A program made the position numbers and the translations under genes. Shown piece by piece: positions 11,762-22,681 of a stretch of DNA of 64,000 nucleotides (positions are counted from its first letter, which is position 1; each line of letters starts with the position of its first letter). This DNA is from Diadophis punctatus similis (lineage: Eukaryota; Chordata; Lepidosauria; Squamata; Dipsadidae): assembly GCA_023053685.1 (NCBI GenBank), contig JALIGW010000002.1, forward strand, positions 44,027,778 to 44,091,777, given 5' to 3'. The notes below the pieces were generated by a model. It did no database searches. It saw nothing but the letters and a program-made list of their open reading frames with translations, and was not told the DNA's origin.

Positions 11762-12172
11762 GCCATTAAGGACTTGCTGACCTCTGAGGCTGTCCTGGTA
11801 CAGCACAGCAAAATCTTGCCCTTGCTATTGGCTTGTGATGCCTCACCCTATGGGGTGGGGGCCATCCTTAGTCACCTCATGCCCAACGGCTCTGAGGTCC
11901 CTATGGCCTATTATTCTAGGATCCTATTAGCGGCTGAACGTAATTACAGACAATTAGATAGAGAAGCCCTGGCATGTGTAGCTGGAGTCCGGAGGTTCCA
12001 TGACTATGTCTATGGCAGGCATTTTCAATTAGTGACTGACCATAAACCCCTCTTGGGTTTGCTGGCCGGTGACTGCCAAAGCCCCCAGATATTATCCCCC
12101 TGCATGTCTCAGTGGACTGAATTCTTGGCCAAGTACAGTAGCAATTATATTACCGATCTAGCAAGCAGTTAG
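11762..12172 (+). pseudogene. pol: gypsy pol remnant: RNase H
   Basis: Same frame as the preceding reverse transcriptase, after a single stop. Typical gypsy RNase H motifs are visible: LLACDASPYGVGA near 11823-11861, YYSR, the NYRQLDREALA helix near 11943-11975, and VTDHKPL near 12034-12054. The frame is lost near 12150-12172. Confidence 0.85.
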
Positions 12173-12445
12173 GGCACGCAGATGCATTAAGCCACTGTCC
12201 ATTGCCCCTACCCATAGTGGACCCTGCCCCTGCTGCCTCAGTGCTCCTCATTGAGGAGTTACAGAACCCTATTTTGACCAGACAAATACTCTCTCACTAG
12301 TACCGACCCTGTCTTATCCCAAGTTTTGGATTGGGTGTGCAGGGGGTGACCTCAGGGGTCTCTGAGTTCTGAATTCCAACCATACCTTGTAAGACAGCAT
12401 GAGCTCTCAGTACCAAGGGGGTGCCTCCTGTGGGGCCAGCGTGTA

Positions 12446-13300
12446 GTGGTGCCACCCAGGGTAAGGGAAGCCATCCTCGAATGTTGGCACACTGCCCACC
12501 CTGGCATAGTGCGTATGAAGTCCCTGGGCCGCAGCTACGTCTGGTGGCCTAGGATGGACCAGAGGATTGAGGACTGGTTAGCTAGATGCCAGGCGTGTCA
12601 GCAATCCAGACCAGCCCCGCCTGTGGCCCCAATTCACAAGTGGGACTCCCCGAGGGCACCATGGTCTAGGCTCCACTTGGACTTAGCTGGTCCTTTCCAT
12701 AGCCAGACATTCTTGGTCTTAGTTGATGCCTACTCCAAGTGGGTGGAACTGTCATTAATGCCTACCACCTCATCCGAAGCAGTTATAAAAATCCTAGAGA
12801 AACTGTTCACCACTCATGAGCTACTGAACACATTAGTGACAGATAATGGGCCTCAATTCATGTCTGCCCCTTTCCAGGTATTCCTGGCTAGGCAGGGCAT
12901 TTGCCATGCCACCACAGCGCTGGCACACTCTGCTGCCAATGGGTTGACTGAAAAAGCAGTACGGTCAGCTAAAGAGACTTTGGGCTGCCTGGGGTATAGC
13001 AATTGGCACAATATCATGTGCAAATACCTGGTAGCACAACACACCACCCCGTGTCAGGCCACTGGCCTCAGCCCAGCAGAATTACTTATGGGCCGCCATC
13101 TTCAGACCCAACTGGACAGTCTGCACCCCAGCTACGATACCGGACGAGACCCCATTCCCGAATGACAGCCTAGGGAATTCATGGTGGGGGACCCAGTTTT
13201 CGCCCTTAACCTGGAAACTGACCTAAAGTGGCTGCCGGGTCACGTGGTGCAACTAACTGGACCCTGCTCTTATAGGGTCCAGTTTACCGATGGCTGACTA
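12446..13300 (+). pseudogene. pol: gypsy pol remnant: integrase
   Basis: Integrase inserts the DNA copy into the genome. The N-terminal HHCC zinc-binding domain is visible (HTAHPGI ... CQACQQS, about 12488-12610). The D,D-35-E core follows: LDLAG near 12679, VTDNGPQF near 12835 and NGLTEKAVR near 12938. The frame stops at 13163-13165, then reads on in phase with a short C-terminal GPCSYRV-like block before further stops. No chromodomain was recognised. Confidence 0.88.
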
Positions 13301-13652
13301 TGGCGGCGACATATAAACCAGTTGAGGAGAAGAGTTCCCAGCACAGATGATGCCCCACCGTACCAGGCCCAAGTCTGCCCTGCAGTCTCCACCCGCTCCG
13401 GGGGCCTTCCAGCCCAGCCATAGCCTGCCCAACCACCCTTCACTAAGGCGGGCTCAACGCCAAGCTTACTGGAGAACTCGGCCCCTCCAATGCTGACCAG
13501 GCCTCCAGTTGAAACTACGGCTGGGTTGCAAGGAGTTCCAGAGGACTCTGTACCAGCTCCTCCCTCTTTGGCTGCCGGCCCTGAACTAAGACACTGTGGG
13601 CGGAGCTGTCATCTCTCTGACTACACATGTGCCATCTGGGGGGGATGAAGGG

Positions 13653-13926
13653 TGTGAAGTCCTCAGACTTACGATGACGCCAAAACCCAAGCCGGCTGCA
13701 AGCTGAGCCTGATTGGCTAAGATGCAAGCAGCCGGCAAGCGGGAAAAGGAAGCATCGTGATTGGTTCCCGATTTGACAGCTCCTGTATAAAAGGAGCTGT
13801 CAGCCAGCGAGTTGCAGCTGTTCATTTGATGAAGTTTGTTTGGTGTTGAAGTTCCAATAAACATGTTCCTGTTCAATTCCTTGCCTTGTCTCTGTTCCTG
13901 TCAGCCCAGGTTTCACAAATGAAACA
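13653..13926 (+). repeat. 3' LTR of the gypsy element
   Basis: Same length (274 bp) and borders as the 5' LTR. TATA box near 13786 and AATAAA at 13856-13861. Nearly all differences from the 5' LTR are transitions, many at CpG sites. Confidence 0.9.
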
Positions 13927-13931
13927 GGAAG

Positions 13932-14441
13932 TGTTGAGCCTGCACACAATAAGAAACACCAGGCAAACAAAGCTTTTGACACACTTTAGAGTACAGCGAA
14001 AGTTTGAGGAAGGAAATGCCATATTTGAGAACCAATGACACACAGATGACGTGGCACTGATATTTTACCCAATGCTGCAAAACATTATCTGTTTCTGAAC
14101 CGGACTTGGGATTCACTTCTGGGATCACCTTTCTTTCTCATTACGGAAGAAAGTTAGAAAGATACTGTAGAAGTTAGAAAGCCACTGCATAGACAAAGAC
14201 ATCATGAAAATAAATGTCTTCTATGTAGTTTTCTTGCTGTTTGATCAAATGCTGTTACAGTTATTTAAATCATTTTATTGGCGCTACAATGCTTCTCTGC
14301 TGAGTTATGATTTATGTTTCTATGTTTTCATTGTTGCTGAGATCGATCTGCAATGTTATAGAGGGTAGGCAGGACAAAAAATAAATTAATAAACAAATAA
14401 TTATTAGCAGCGACTGATACAACCATTCATCCCCGGGAATT
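13932..14441. other. Intergenic, no recognisable gene
   Basis: AT-rich; nothing recognised between the gypsy target duplication and the next hAT-type element. Confidence 0.5.
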
Positions 14442-14449
14442 ATCTAGGA

Positions 14450-14648
14450 CAGGATTTCCCCAACCCCCGGACCATGGACCGCTACCAGTCTGTAGCCCAT
14501 TGGAAACCGGTCCACACAAGCAGCAGGAAAGCGCATAAATTTCCATTTACACATGTGCACGATTAGGTTGTACACATGAAACCATCCCCTCTCTCTGCCG
14601 CCGCTGCCCACTGCTGGTCCACAAAGCCAGAAAGATTGGGGACCCCTG
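14450..14648. mobile_element. Non-autonomous hAT-type element with near-perfect 8-bp TSD
   Basis: Flanked by atctagga (14442-14449) and atttagga (14649-14656), one mismatch in 8. The ends are inverted: left caggatttccccaac, right gattggggacccctg. No coding capacity. A second, partial copy of the family begins at 29821. Confidence 0.8.
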
Positions 14649-14656
14649 ATTTAGGA

Positions 14657-16980
14657 TATACATATTCATCAAAAACTCAGCTGGAAAGTGCTGGGGTTTT
14701 TTTTGCCTCTGAGATCTATACATTTATTATTAACTTAGGGACCCACCAAAGCCAGGTGCAAAACTGACTCGGGAATGACAAAACAAGTGGTCTCATAGGG
14801 CTTTGGTTAGCTTAAGAAATTTTTTTAGACATGGGCTTCCCCACCAAATGACTTGATACATTTATTTTTGTTTCACCTGCCAAGTTCCCTGATTTCAGTA
14901 TGCTGTTATTCCAATTAAACCATTGGAAACTAGAATTTTTACAGCAAAACAAGTAAAAATACAAAAAATTGCCTTTTCTGAGCTCTGAGCAGTTGTGATT
15001 GGATTGATCTAAGAGGGAGGGAGGGAGGGAGGGAGGGAAGGAAGGAAGGAAGGAAGGAAGGAAAGCTTGGTTGGTATGCATTCATCATTAAACACAGGTA
15101 GTTGATTATACAATAGATGTTCTTAATGCAATTGTGCTGATTTATCTCCTAATTATGACAGACCAAAATTTTCAATTTAAATATTGATAAAATGCCCTAA
15201 CTACCTGTTGCAACTGACAACCAATCAGCAAGAATTCAGTAATTAAGTGTTTTCTGGAACCCCAGTACAAATGGTTTAAAGTCCTCATTTTATGGAGAAA
15301 CACCACAGTAATAGAACATGTATTGGAAGCCGCTTGAAGCCTAGCTAATTGTTATAGAAGGACAATTTACTATTCCAAGATTATTGTCCCAGCTTCAGGT
15401 CTCAAGAGCTTCGTCACTTCATTTAATACAGCAAAGCAACTGCAGAAATGGTGATAGAAATAGTGATAAGCTATTAAAATTGTTTTTACTTGTTGGGATG
15501 AAAAGGGGAATTCCTTTTTGTTCTTTCCTGTTCTTTTTTGTGGGTTTTTTAAAAATTTCTCACACTTTTTTTTCCTATTGCATGTTTCTCTTTGTATTTT
15601 GAATAATTTGTATTGGGTTTTATTCTTTCCATTTATTATCCTTAACAAAAAAAATACTGAAATAAAATCATTCCTGTCCAGCATAACCCTATTTGCAGAT
15701 TTACACTTCAAAACACACTACTACATCAATTAACAATGATTGAGGCCGCTAGAAGAGCAAGAACTAGGTAACTTTGATACCTGAAGCAGTAAAATAGGAA
15801 GGAAAGAGGAAGATACTTCAAAATACCTAGAGGACCTCTGACTGGAGAACCCTGTAGAAGACCTCATTGAGATCTTTTGCAACACATAGGATTTTCCAGT
15901 CATTTGAGGCAATAATGGAGCACACTGCATAAAAGTTGTGGTAATCATTTTTTTCTGCTGTTGCCACAAAAAAGGAAAAAAGGAAATACAAGTACAAAAT
16001 CCACATCATATTCTGCCTGATACTTTCATTTTCTACTTGTGAAGCTTCCAAGCCTTACATGTGCTATCCCAAATCTAATTATGGTTGGAATAAGGAACCC
16101 TGTGCTATTCATTCTATAGGCTCAGATCTGGGTCAAAGCATGCCTCCGCCAGCAGTATGCACAGTGCAAGCTCAAAATGGATAAGATGCCAGACACAATA
16201 TTGCAAACCAAGCCCTTCCTCTTTTTATGTGTGCCAGCTGTGATTTTTTTGCCGATTTTCTTCGAGACATTTCATTTACTTCCCTTCTGGGTTGAATTTC
16301 TTGATTCAGATATCTTTTTGCTCTTTTTCTTAATATTGGAAGAATGCATTGAGTTGCTGTATTGTTTTATTGTTGCCCAAGGCTTTATTTTTGTCTTTTT
16401 TTAGTATGATAATATAGATCTTATTCTGGTTTTATGACCTCCACATTACATCTTGTTGGCACGTTTAACAGTTTTTATCTTGTTAGATTAACTCACTTTG
16501 CACCACAATCTGCCCCTGGAAGTGATTTGGCTGATTGAATTGCACTTCTCAACTTTCTGTTTACTATTATGTAATCCATTTGGCTCAAATCTTGTCCGTC
16601 CAACCCATAAAGCCAGGTGTAAAGTCTTCATGCATGTTGCCTGAAACACATACGGTAGTAGCAATAAACTAAGAATTATCTTTCAAAACTCTATTGATTT
16701 GTGCCCTGTATTACCGTATGTCATGCAAATTTCTCTACTTCTTGCATTCCCATCACACGATCATAATACTATGTGCTGCATTCAGTCACCATTGCAATTT
16801 GCCACAGAATTATTCAGTCTGTTCCATCATTGCCTCGGTCATATGGGCAAACACTTCTGTAACAAAACTATGATTGTATCATTTCATAGGTTATAATTCA
16901 GCATATTTTAAATATCATTGCCACTCTATTCTTTCATTAGCTTCATGCTCTAAATACCATGTAGCCATCTGATTTAAAAT
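14657..16980. other. Intergenic stretch, no recognisable gene
   Basis: AT-rich sequence containing only a GGGA/GGAA microsatellite at 15014-15063. The open frames are short, low-complexity and without recognisable motifs. Confidence 0.5.
15014..15063. repeat. (GGGA)n(AGGA)n microsatellite
   Basis: About 12 tetranucleotide units, switching from GGGA to AGGA midway. Confidence 0.9.
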
Positions 16981-17120
16981 ACAGGTAGTCCTTGACTTAT
17001 GACTGGTTGCCTAGCAACTGTTCAAAGTTACAAAAAAAACCTCTTAAAACATGTTTATGAGTTGGTTTCAAAGTTATGGCTGCTGTAGCATTCCCACAGT
17101 TGCATTAATAAAATTTTTGT
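16981..17120. mobile_element. 'tagtcctt' inverted-repeat DNA element, partial
   Basis: Starts with the terminal sequence acaggtagtccttgacttat and reads into degraded family sequence. No opposite terminus was found. Confidence 0.6.
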
Positions 17121-17702
17121 GGGTTCGCCCTTATGACCAACCACAGGGATGCCATAATGGCCCCTACCTACCTAATGCCTATCTCCCCCCACCATCCTAC
17201 CCCACTGGGTCCCTACAGGTTTTTAGCCTGCTTCTCAACCCCATTGCGTTCCGCACCATCCCACCTCCAATCAACCCCTTACCTTCTGTACTGTAGATCT
17301 CCAGAACTTCCCAGCTCACACTGGGAAAGGAGAGCAGGAGAGGAAAGATAAGCAAACCACCCCTTGGCTTTCCTTGGCCACATGGCTCTGTCCCAGGAAC
17401 AGTGACATTTTCAGAGCAGCCACAATTTATCTCATACCCAAATTTGTCTAAATATTTATGCTATGCTATACTATACTATTTCCTTGGCAACACTGCAGAT
17501 TGTTTGATATTGCCATTTTCCAGGTTTGATTTTAGAATGACTTCTAAGTGGGTTGTCTTCTCTCATTTGTGCTATTACTCACTTGCTGTCATTCCAGTTG
17601 TAGATTGCTCCTATCTTTACCCCTCCCCTTTTGACTTCACTGGCAAAGGTGACCCTAGCGAGAACTTACATATCTGCTAGCATCATTCTCAGCCATCTGA
17701 AC
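17121..17702. other. Intergenic, no recognisable gene
   Basis: Locally C-rich near 17160-17290. No splice-bounded or conserved coding signal recognised. Confidence 0.45.
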
Positions 17703-17704
17703 TA

Positions 17705-18067
17705 CCGTATTTTTCGGTGAAAATTTTGGGTGCGTTTTATACTCCGAATGTAGCTTTTTCGGAGCTTTTTTTTTCCAGCCCTAACAACGATCTTTCCGGC
17801 TCTTCCTAGCTTGCAGGCTTTTTCATTACTACTCCCTCCGAAGAAGGTTTTTTCCAGCCCTGTCTTTGCAGGCTTTTATTCATTGCTATTCCCTCCCAAA
17901 AAGGTTTTTTCAGCCCTAACCAGGGGATAAAATAATGTGCTGAAGCTGACCAGACTAAGGACGCTAGCTAGATGAATATCTGTTGGCAGATTTCCCCCCC
18001 TATTTTCCTCCCCGAAAATTAAGGTGCGTCTTATACTCCAGTGTGTCTTATACTCCGAAAAATATGG
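17705..18067. mobile_element. TA-flanked inverted-repeat element ('ccgtatttttcgg' family)
   Basis: The ends ccgtatttttcgg and ccgaaaaatatgg are inverted repeats, and a TA dinucleotide lies on each side (17703-17704, 18068-18069), as for Tc1/mariner-type insertions. Sub-terminal 'gcgtcttatactcc' motifs repeat near both ends. Other copies start at 41361 and 44067. No transposase is encoded. Confidence 0.7.
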
Positions 18068-18471
18068 TACCTATCACATTGGTAGCACCTGTTATTTAAG
18101 AAATTAAGAGTAACTGATATCCATCTATATATTTTGTAAACTTCCTTGAGACCTTTGGAAATTATCTATAAATGTATGCACCTTTCAGTTGTAGAAGAAG
18201 ATGCCTGAATTTTGAAACATCTAGACATGCTTACATTACCACCTGTCAACCAGTCAATCAACTATGAAATAACAAGAAACGTTTACTTTAGAGGCTATTT
18301 AATTAGCAAGAACTGGTGGCTAAATTACACACTATAAACTGCATTTTATTTCAGTCTTTCTGATTGTGCTTTTTATTATCCATATGCAAACCAGTCCATA
18401 TAATTGCCTTCTTCATACAGAGGGGCGGAAATGAGAGAGTAGCCCAAAGTCACCCAACTGGCTTCATGCTT

Positions 18472-18731
18472 AAGGCAGTTGTTAAGTGACTCATATGGTC
18501 ATTAAGTGAATCTGACTTTCTTATTTACTTTTCTTTTTGGAAGCTGGTTGGGAAAGTAACAAATGGCAATCACATGACCCCAGGAGAGCGCAACTGTCAT
18601 AAATACATGCCAGTTGCTAAGCACCCGAATTTTGATCACATGACCATGGGGATGCTGCAATGACTTTAAATGTGAAAACCGATCATAAGTCAGTTTTTTC
18701 AATGCCGTTGTAACTTTGAATGGTCACTAAA
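18472..18731. mobile_element. 'tagtcctt' DNA element, left part of a split copy
   Basis: Family blocks are readable (aatggcaatcacatgacccc, gatcacatgaccatgggg, gccgttgtaactttgaatgg). It breaks at about 18731 and its remaining end, 'ttgtaagttgagga', reappears at 19496-19520 after a LINE insertion. Confidence 0.7.
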
Positions 18732-19495
18732 TCATCCATATATCCAACGACCAAAGTGCTAGAGCCCACTGTAACAACATTGCTAAAAAGACTCTGAGAG
18801 TCGTTAATCTAATCTTGCGTAGCTTCTTCTCTAGCAATATTACACTGCTAACCAGAGCATACAAAACATTTGTTAGACCAATTCTGGAATACAGTTCACC
18901 TGTCTGGAACCCGCACTGCATATCAGACATTAATACAATCGAGAGAGTCCAGAAATATTTCACAAGAAGAGTGAAAATACCACTCCTCTGCTTGCAATAA
19001 AATACCTTATTCCACCAGACGTGAAATATTGGGATTAGACAATTTACAACTACGCCGCCTCTGATCTGATCTAAATGTAGTTCATAAAATCATATATCAA
19101 AAAGTCCTTCCTGTCAATGATTACTTCAGCTTCAACCACAACAATACACGAGCACATAAGAGATTCAAACTTAATGTAAACCGCTCCAAACTCGACTGCA
19201 GAAAATACGACTTCAGCAACAGAGTGATCAATGCCTGGAATGCACTACCTGACTCTGTGGTTTCTTCCCCAAACCCCCAAAACTTTAACCTTAGACTGTC
19301 TACAGAAGACCTCTCCCCATTTCTAAGAGGTCTGTAAGTGGGTGCATAAGCGCACCACTGTGCCTACCATCCCTGTCCTACTGTCCTATTGTCCTCTTTT
19401 ATCATTACTTTTTTTACTTATGTTATGTTTATACAAATAACTACTATCCTGTACATGCTTGACAAAATAAATAAATAAATAAAATAAAATAAATA
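18732..19495 (+). mobile_element. 5'-truncated LINE (CR1/jockey group) inserted in a DNA element
   Basis: The + strand encodes the C-terminal part of a LINE ORF2 with frameshifts and stops: LTRAYKTFVRPILEYSSPVW near 18847, then IERVQKYFTRR near 18937, and after frame changes FSNRVINAWNALPDSVVSSP near 19214. It ends 'ttgacaaaataaataaataa', an AATA-rich 3' tail at about 19460-19495. It is the same family as the copies at 3.06 and 30.36 kb. Confidence 0.8.
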
Positions 19496-19520
19496 GTTGT
19501 AAGTTGAGGAGTACATATAC
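19496..19520. mobile_element. 'tagtcctt' DNA element, right end of the split copy
   Basis: 'ttgtaagttgagga' continues the element interrupted at 18731, placing the LINE insertion after the DNA element. Confidence 0.6.
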
Positions 19521-20360
19521 CAATTTAAAAAAAGTTTCTGTGACAACCATGAACATCATTCAGGAGAACAATTCCCCCCTCATTTCAGATAAAATATAGT
19601 CTTCAGATTTACTTTCTTTAAAAAGAGCCAGTCTCTACACCAGCTAGAAACCAAGATATCATAAGGGAAAATAAGCAGTTATATTTCTTTCTTTCTATTT
19701 GGTAATAAAGGTCTATCTTCCTGTTCCTCTGGTTTCAGACTATAAATAAACATTCCTAACAATGACTGTTAGACGTGATATTGAAGAGTTCTTCCTGGAA
19801 GACTTTTTTTTAAGAGGTTAAGAAATTATTTTTGCCTCATTTAAAAAAATACTATTAAAATCATGGCCTTTGGTGAACATTTGTTTGTAGAGTGGTCTCA
19901 ATTTTGTTTGTAGAGTAGTCTCCCTCAATCAAAAAGAACAAAGGGAAGAGCTGTCAACAGTAAAGTACGTAAAAAGCTTGGCTAAATATATCAATTTCTC
20001 CACAATCTTGGTGAAAAACACCACCACCTAGATTCCACTGTTGCTTTCTGTAGAAGGCTTGTTAGTGACCTTAAGAAGTGTTATTTCAGAGGTAGTCTCT
20101 GCAGGATTCAGGTTTAGCCTCTGACCACCTGGGAAAAATTCATATTTAAAGCCAAAGAGTTCTCAACAGGCAATGTAGCCAGAGCTGGCCCTTATGGACC
20201 AATGGCTGACTCAGTATAATATGCAGCTTCCCATTTCTGTTTTATGCATGCAATTATTTTCCTGACAAATAAAAAGAAACCATGTACTTTGTCAAAGCAA
20301 CAAAAAGAACTAATAACATGATCCTAAGATTGATTTATTATTTTTATCATGGAATATGAC
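19521..20360. other. Intergenic, no recognisable gene
   Basis: AT-rich; nothing recognised. Confidence 0.5.
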
Positions 20361-20363
20361 TCT

Positions 20364-20740
20364 ACAATAGCAATAGCAATAGCTCTTAGACCAGGGGTGT
20401 GAAACTCGCATCATCATGACAGAATTACATGACATATTGGGACTTTTTTCCTCTTTGCTAAACCGGGCGTGGGCATGGCCAGCATGTGACGCATCCGGCC
20501 CGCGGGCCGGGTATTTGACAGCCATGTCTTAGACTTATATACAGCTTCACAATGCTTTACAGCCCACTCTATGTGGTTTACAGAGTCAGCATATTGCCCC
20601 CAACAATTTGGATCCTCATTTTAGCGACCTCAGAAAGAGGGAAGGCTGAGTCAACCTGGAGCCGGTCAGGATCCAAAGGCCTGCATTCAGCAGAATTAGC
20701 CTGCAATAGTGCATTCTAACCACTGCGCCACCACGCAGTG
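20364..20740 (-). repeat. tRNA-derived SINE, interrupted by a hAT-type element
   Basis: Minus-strand copy of the squamate SINE: tRNA-like head at about 20715-20740, body 20535-20710, and the 'gctattgctattgctatt' tail at 20366-20383. A 135-bp element interrupts it at 20392-20526. Confidence 0.8.
20392..20526. mobile_element. Small hAT-type element with exact 8-bp TSD
   Basis: tcttagac flanks both sides (20384-20391 and 20527-20534). The termini caggggtgtgaaactc and gtatttgacagccatg are imperfect inverted repeats. The interior contains the 'ccggcccgcgggccgg' palindrome near 20495. It is only 135 bp long and nested in a SINE. Confidence 0.85.
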
Positions 20741-20749
20741 TATCTAATG

Positions 20750-21412
20750 CAGTGCTTCTCAATTATTTTCTGTTACGCCCCCCCAGGAAGAAGTAAACAT
20801 TTTGCACCGCCCCAACTCTCCGATCTGGGCCCCAATGGAATTTTAGTGTTAATATTTATTATTTTACTTATTATAAGCTGCAAGCAAACTATTGGCTGGG
20901 GAAGGCTGCTCTACCCACTTACCTGGGAGTAAGTCACACTGAACTCAGTGGAGCCTGTTTTCAGTTAGGCAGGCATAGGCTAGGGATAGGGCCCTCTTTT
21001 GACACGGGGCCAGGCCAGCTTAATCAAGCCGATGTTTTGGGGTCGCCGGCCTGGCCCATAAGCGCCACCTCTGCCGGGCACTCACAGCGAATGATGTGGA
21101 AGGAGGCTTTAGGGTGCCATTCGAAGCTTTCGCCCAGCTGCAGAGGATGCTCCTCCTTGTCCAGCAGCAGGTTCGCCATGCCGTTCATGGCTACCGCGGC
21201 GCCCACCGAGAACAACAAGAACTCATGCAGCCACCCTGCCCCGCCTGGCCGCCTTCTCTTCGGGCTCGGACCAGCGTGCAACTGGGAAAACACTCCCCAT
21301 CCAGGGGAATCGATCGAGAGGGACCACACTTGTTCCTCGGAGTCACACGTGCCCCTCCTGGTATCGCTCCGAGCCCCCCCAGGGGAGGCGCCCAACTATT
21401 TGAGAAGGACTG
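20750..21412. mobile_element. hAT-type element, 663 bp, with exact 8-bp TSD and a GC-rich interior
   Basis: atctaatg flanks both ends (20742-20749 and 21413-21420). Termini: left cagtgcttctcaa, right tttgagaaggactg, inverted. The interior 21030-21400 is strikingly GC-rich and is open on the minus strand for 123 codons (21024-21395), with several MNG/ANLLLDKEEHPLQLG-like segments that look protein-like. I cannot identify it. No hAT transposase motif was seen, so the element is non-autonomous and may carry captured host sequence. Confidence 0.75.
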
Positions 21413-21420
21413 ATCTAATG

Positions 21421-22540
21421 CTACAAAATAGCATAGATGGGAAAGATTAGGATTGTGGATTACCTTTGGAAGATCTTGTAGAGTGTCTAAGAGGTGCTAG
21501 CTCTTCCTTTTAGCACCAGATGTTGCATTTTTGTTATGGGATTGATGCCATCCAGATATAGAACTCCTTTGCAAAAAGACAAACTGTGCTATTCTTTAAA
21601 ACTCCTCAAGAAGCAGCATTTATTTATTTATACCATTTACATTATACTCCTGATAATTCTAAAAGGCTGGCAATTATAAATAAAACAAAAACAAAACACC
21701 AAAAAGATCATGAATAATCAGCATACAGTGGTGCTTAAAAATTTGTGAATGTGTTTGAATTCACAATAGTTCTACAAATATGGCCTAAAACATGAACTGT
21801 TCTTCACACAAGTGTTAAAACTAGATAAAGAGAACCCAATGAAACAAATGAGTCAAAAATATTGTACTTGTCAATTAATCAATGAAGAAAATGATCCAAA
21901 ACTGCATATTTATGTCTGGCAAAAGTGTGTGAATCTTTCTTCAGTAACTGGTATGACCTCCTTGGATAGCAATAACTGCAGCTAAATTTTCTAAGAAGTA
22001 ATGAATCCTGCACATTAGCTTGGAGGAATTTTAGCCCTTTCCTCCTTATAGAACTGCTTCAAGAGATGTTGGGGTTTTTGTTTGTTTGTTTGTTTGTTTG
22101 TTTGTTTGTTTGTTTGTTTGTTTGTTTGTTTGCATGAACTGTCTGCTTCAAGTCCTCCCACTACATTTTTACAGAATTAAGATCAAGACTTGGCTATTCC
22201 AAAGCATTAACTTTTTTCTGCTTTAACCATGCTTTGATTGCTATGACTAGACTATTTTCTTCCTACATGACCCATTTTTTCTTGAGCTTCAGTTCAAAAC
22301 ATTTTCTTGTAGAATTTGCTAGGACAATTCATAATTCATAGTTTCATCAATTATGGCAAGCTATACTTGTCCAGTGGCAGGCAAACAGGCCCAAACTAAG
22401 ATACTGTCACCACCATGTTTTTCTGATAGTGGAATTCAGTGTTTTCCGTTCACCAAACCACTTTGATTTTTATGTCATCCATAGAATGTTCTTCCATTAG
22501 CTTCTGGCTTATCCATATGATCCAACAGTTCATGTTTTAG
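21421..22540. other. Intergenic, with (GTTT)n microsatellite
   Basis: Nothing coding recognised. A TTTG run of about 14 units occupies 22074-22132. Around 21730-22110 and 22190-22500 degraded repeat-like sequence is present that I cannot name. Confidence 0.45.
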
Positions 22541-22681
22541 TCCAAGGTTGACTCAGCCTTCCATCTGGGTAAAATGAGGACCCAGATTGTTGGGAGCAAT
22601 ATGCTGACTCTGTGAACTGTTCAGAGGGGGCTGTAAAGCACTGTGAAAAGCTATATAAGTCTAAGTGCTATTGCTATCTTT
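22541..22681 (+). repeat. tRNA-derived SINE, 3' part
   Basis: Contains the body 'ggttgactcagccttccatc', 'aaaatgaggacccagattgt' and the 'agtgctattgctat' tail. The tRNA head is missing. Confidence 0.7.

Larger units (their letters stand above)
9104..13926 (+). mobile_element. Ty3/gypsy LTR retrotransposon, full length but inactive
   Basis: A complete 4.8-kb element flanked by the 5-bp target duplication ggaag (9099-9103 and 13927-13931). It has two 274-bp LTRs, then gag with a zinc knuckle, protease, reverse transcriptase, RNase H and integrase in that order. Integrase after RNase H is the gypsy order and separates it from Ty1/copia. No envelope frame lies between integrase and the 3' LTR. Visible defects include a gag frameshift near 9630, in-frame stops at about 10110, 10578 and 11759, and frame changes near 11030 and 12150. 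It cannot make its own proteins. By hand count the LTRs differ at about 29 of 274 sites, so it is not a recent insertion. Confidence 0.93.

Noticed and set aside
9557..13300. An active retrotransposon or an endogenous retrovirus with envelope
   Set aside because: Several stops and frameshifts break gag and pol, and no envelope frame lies between integrase and the 3' LTR.
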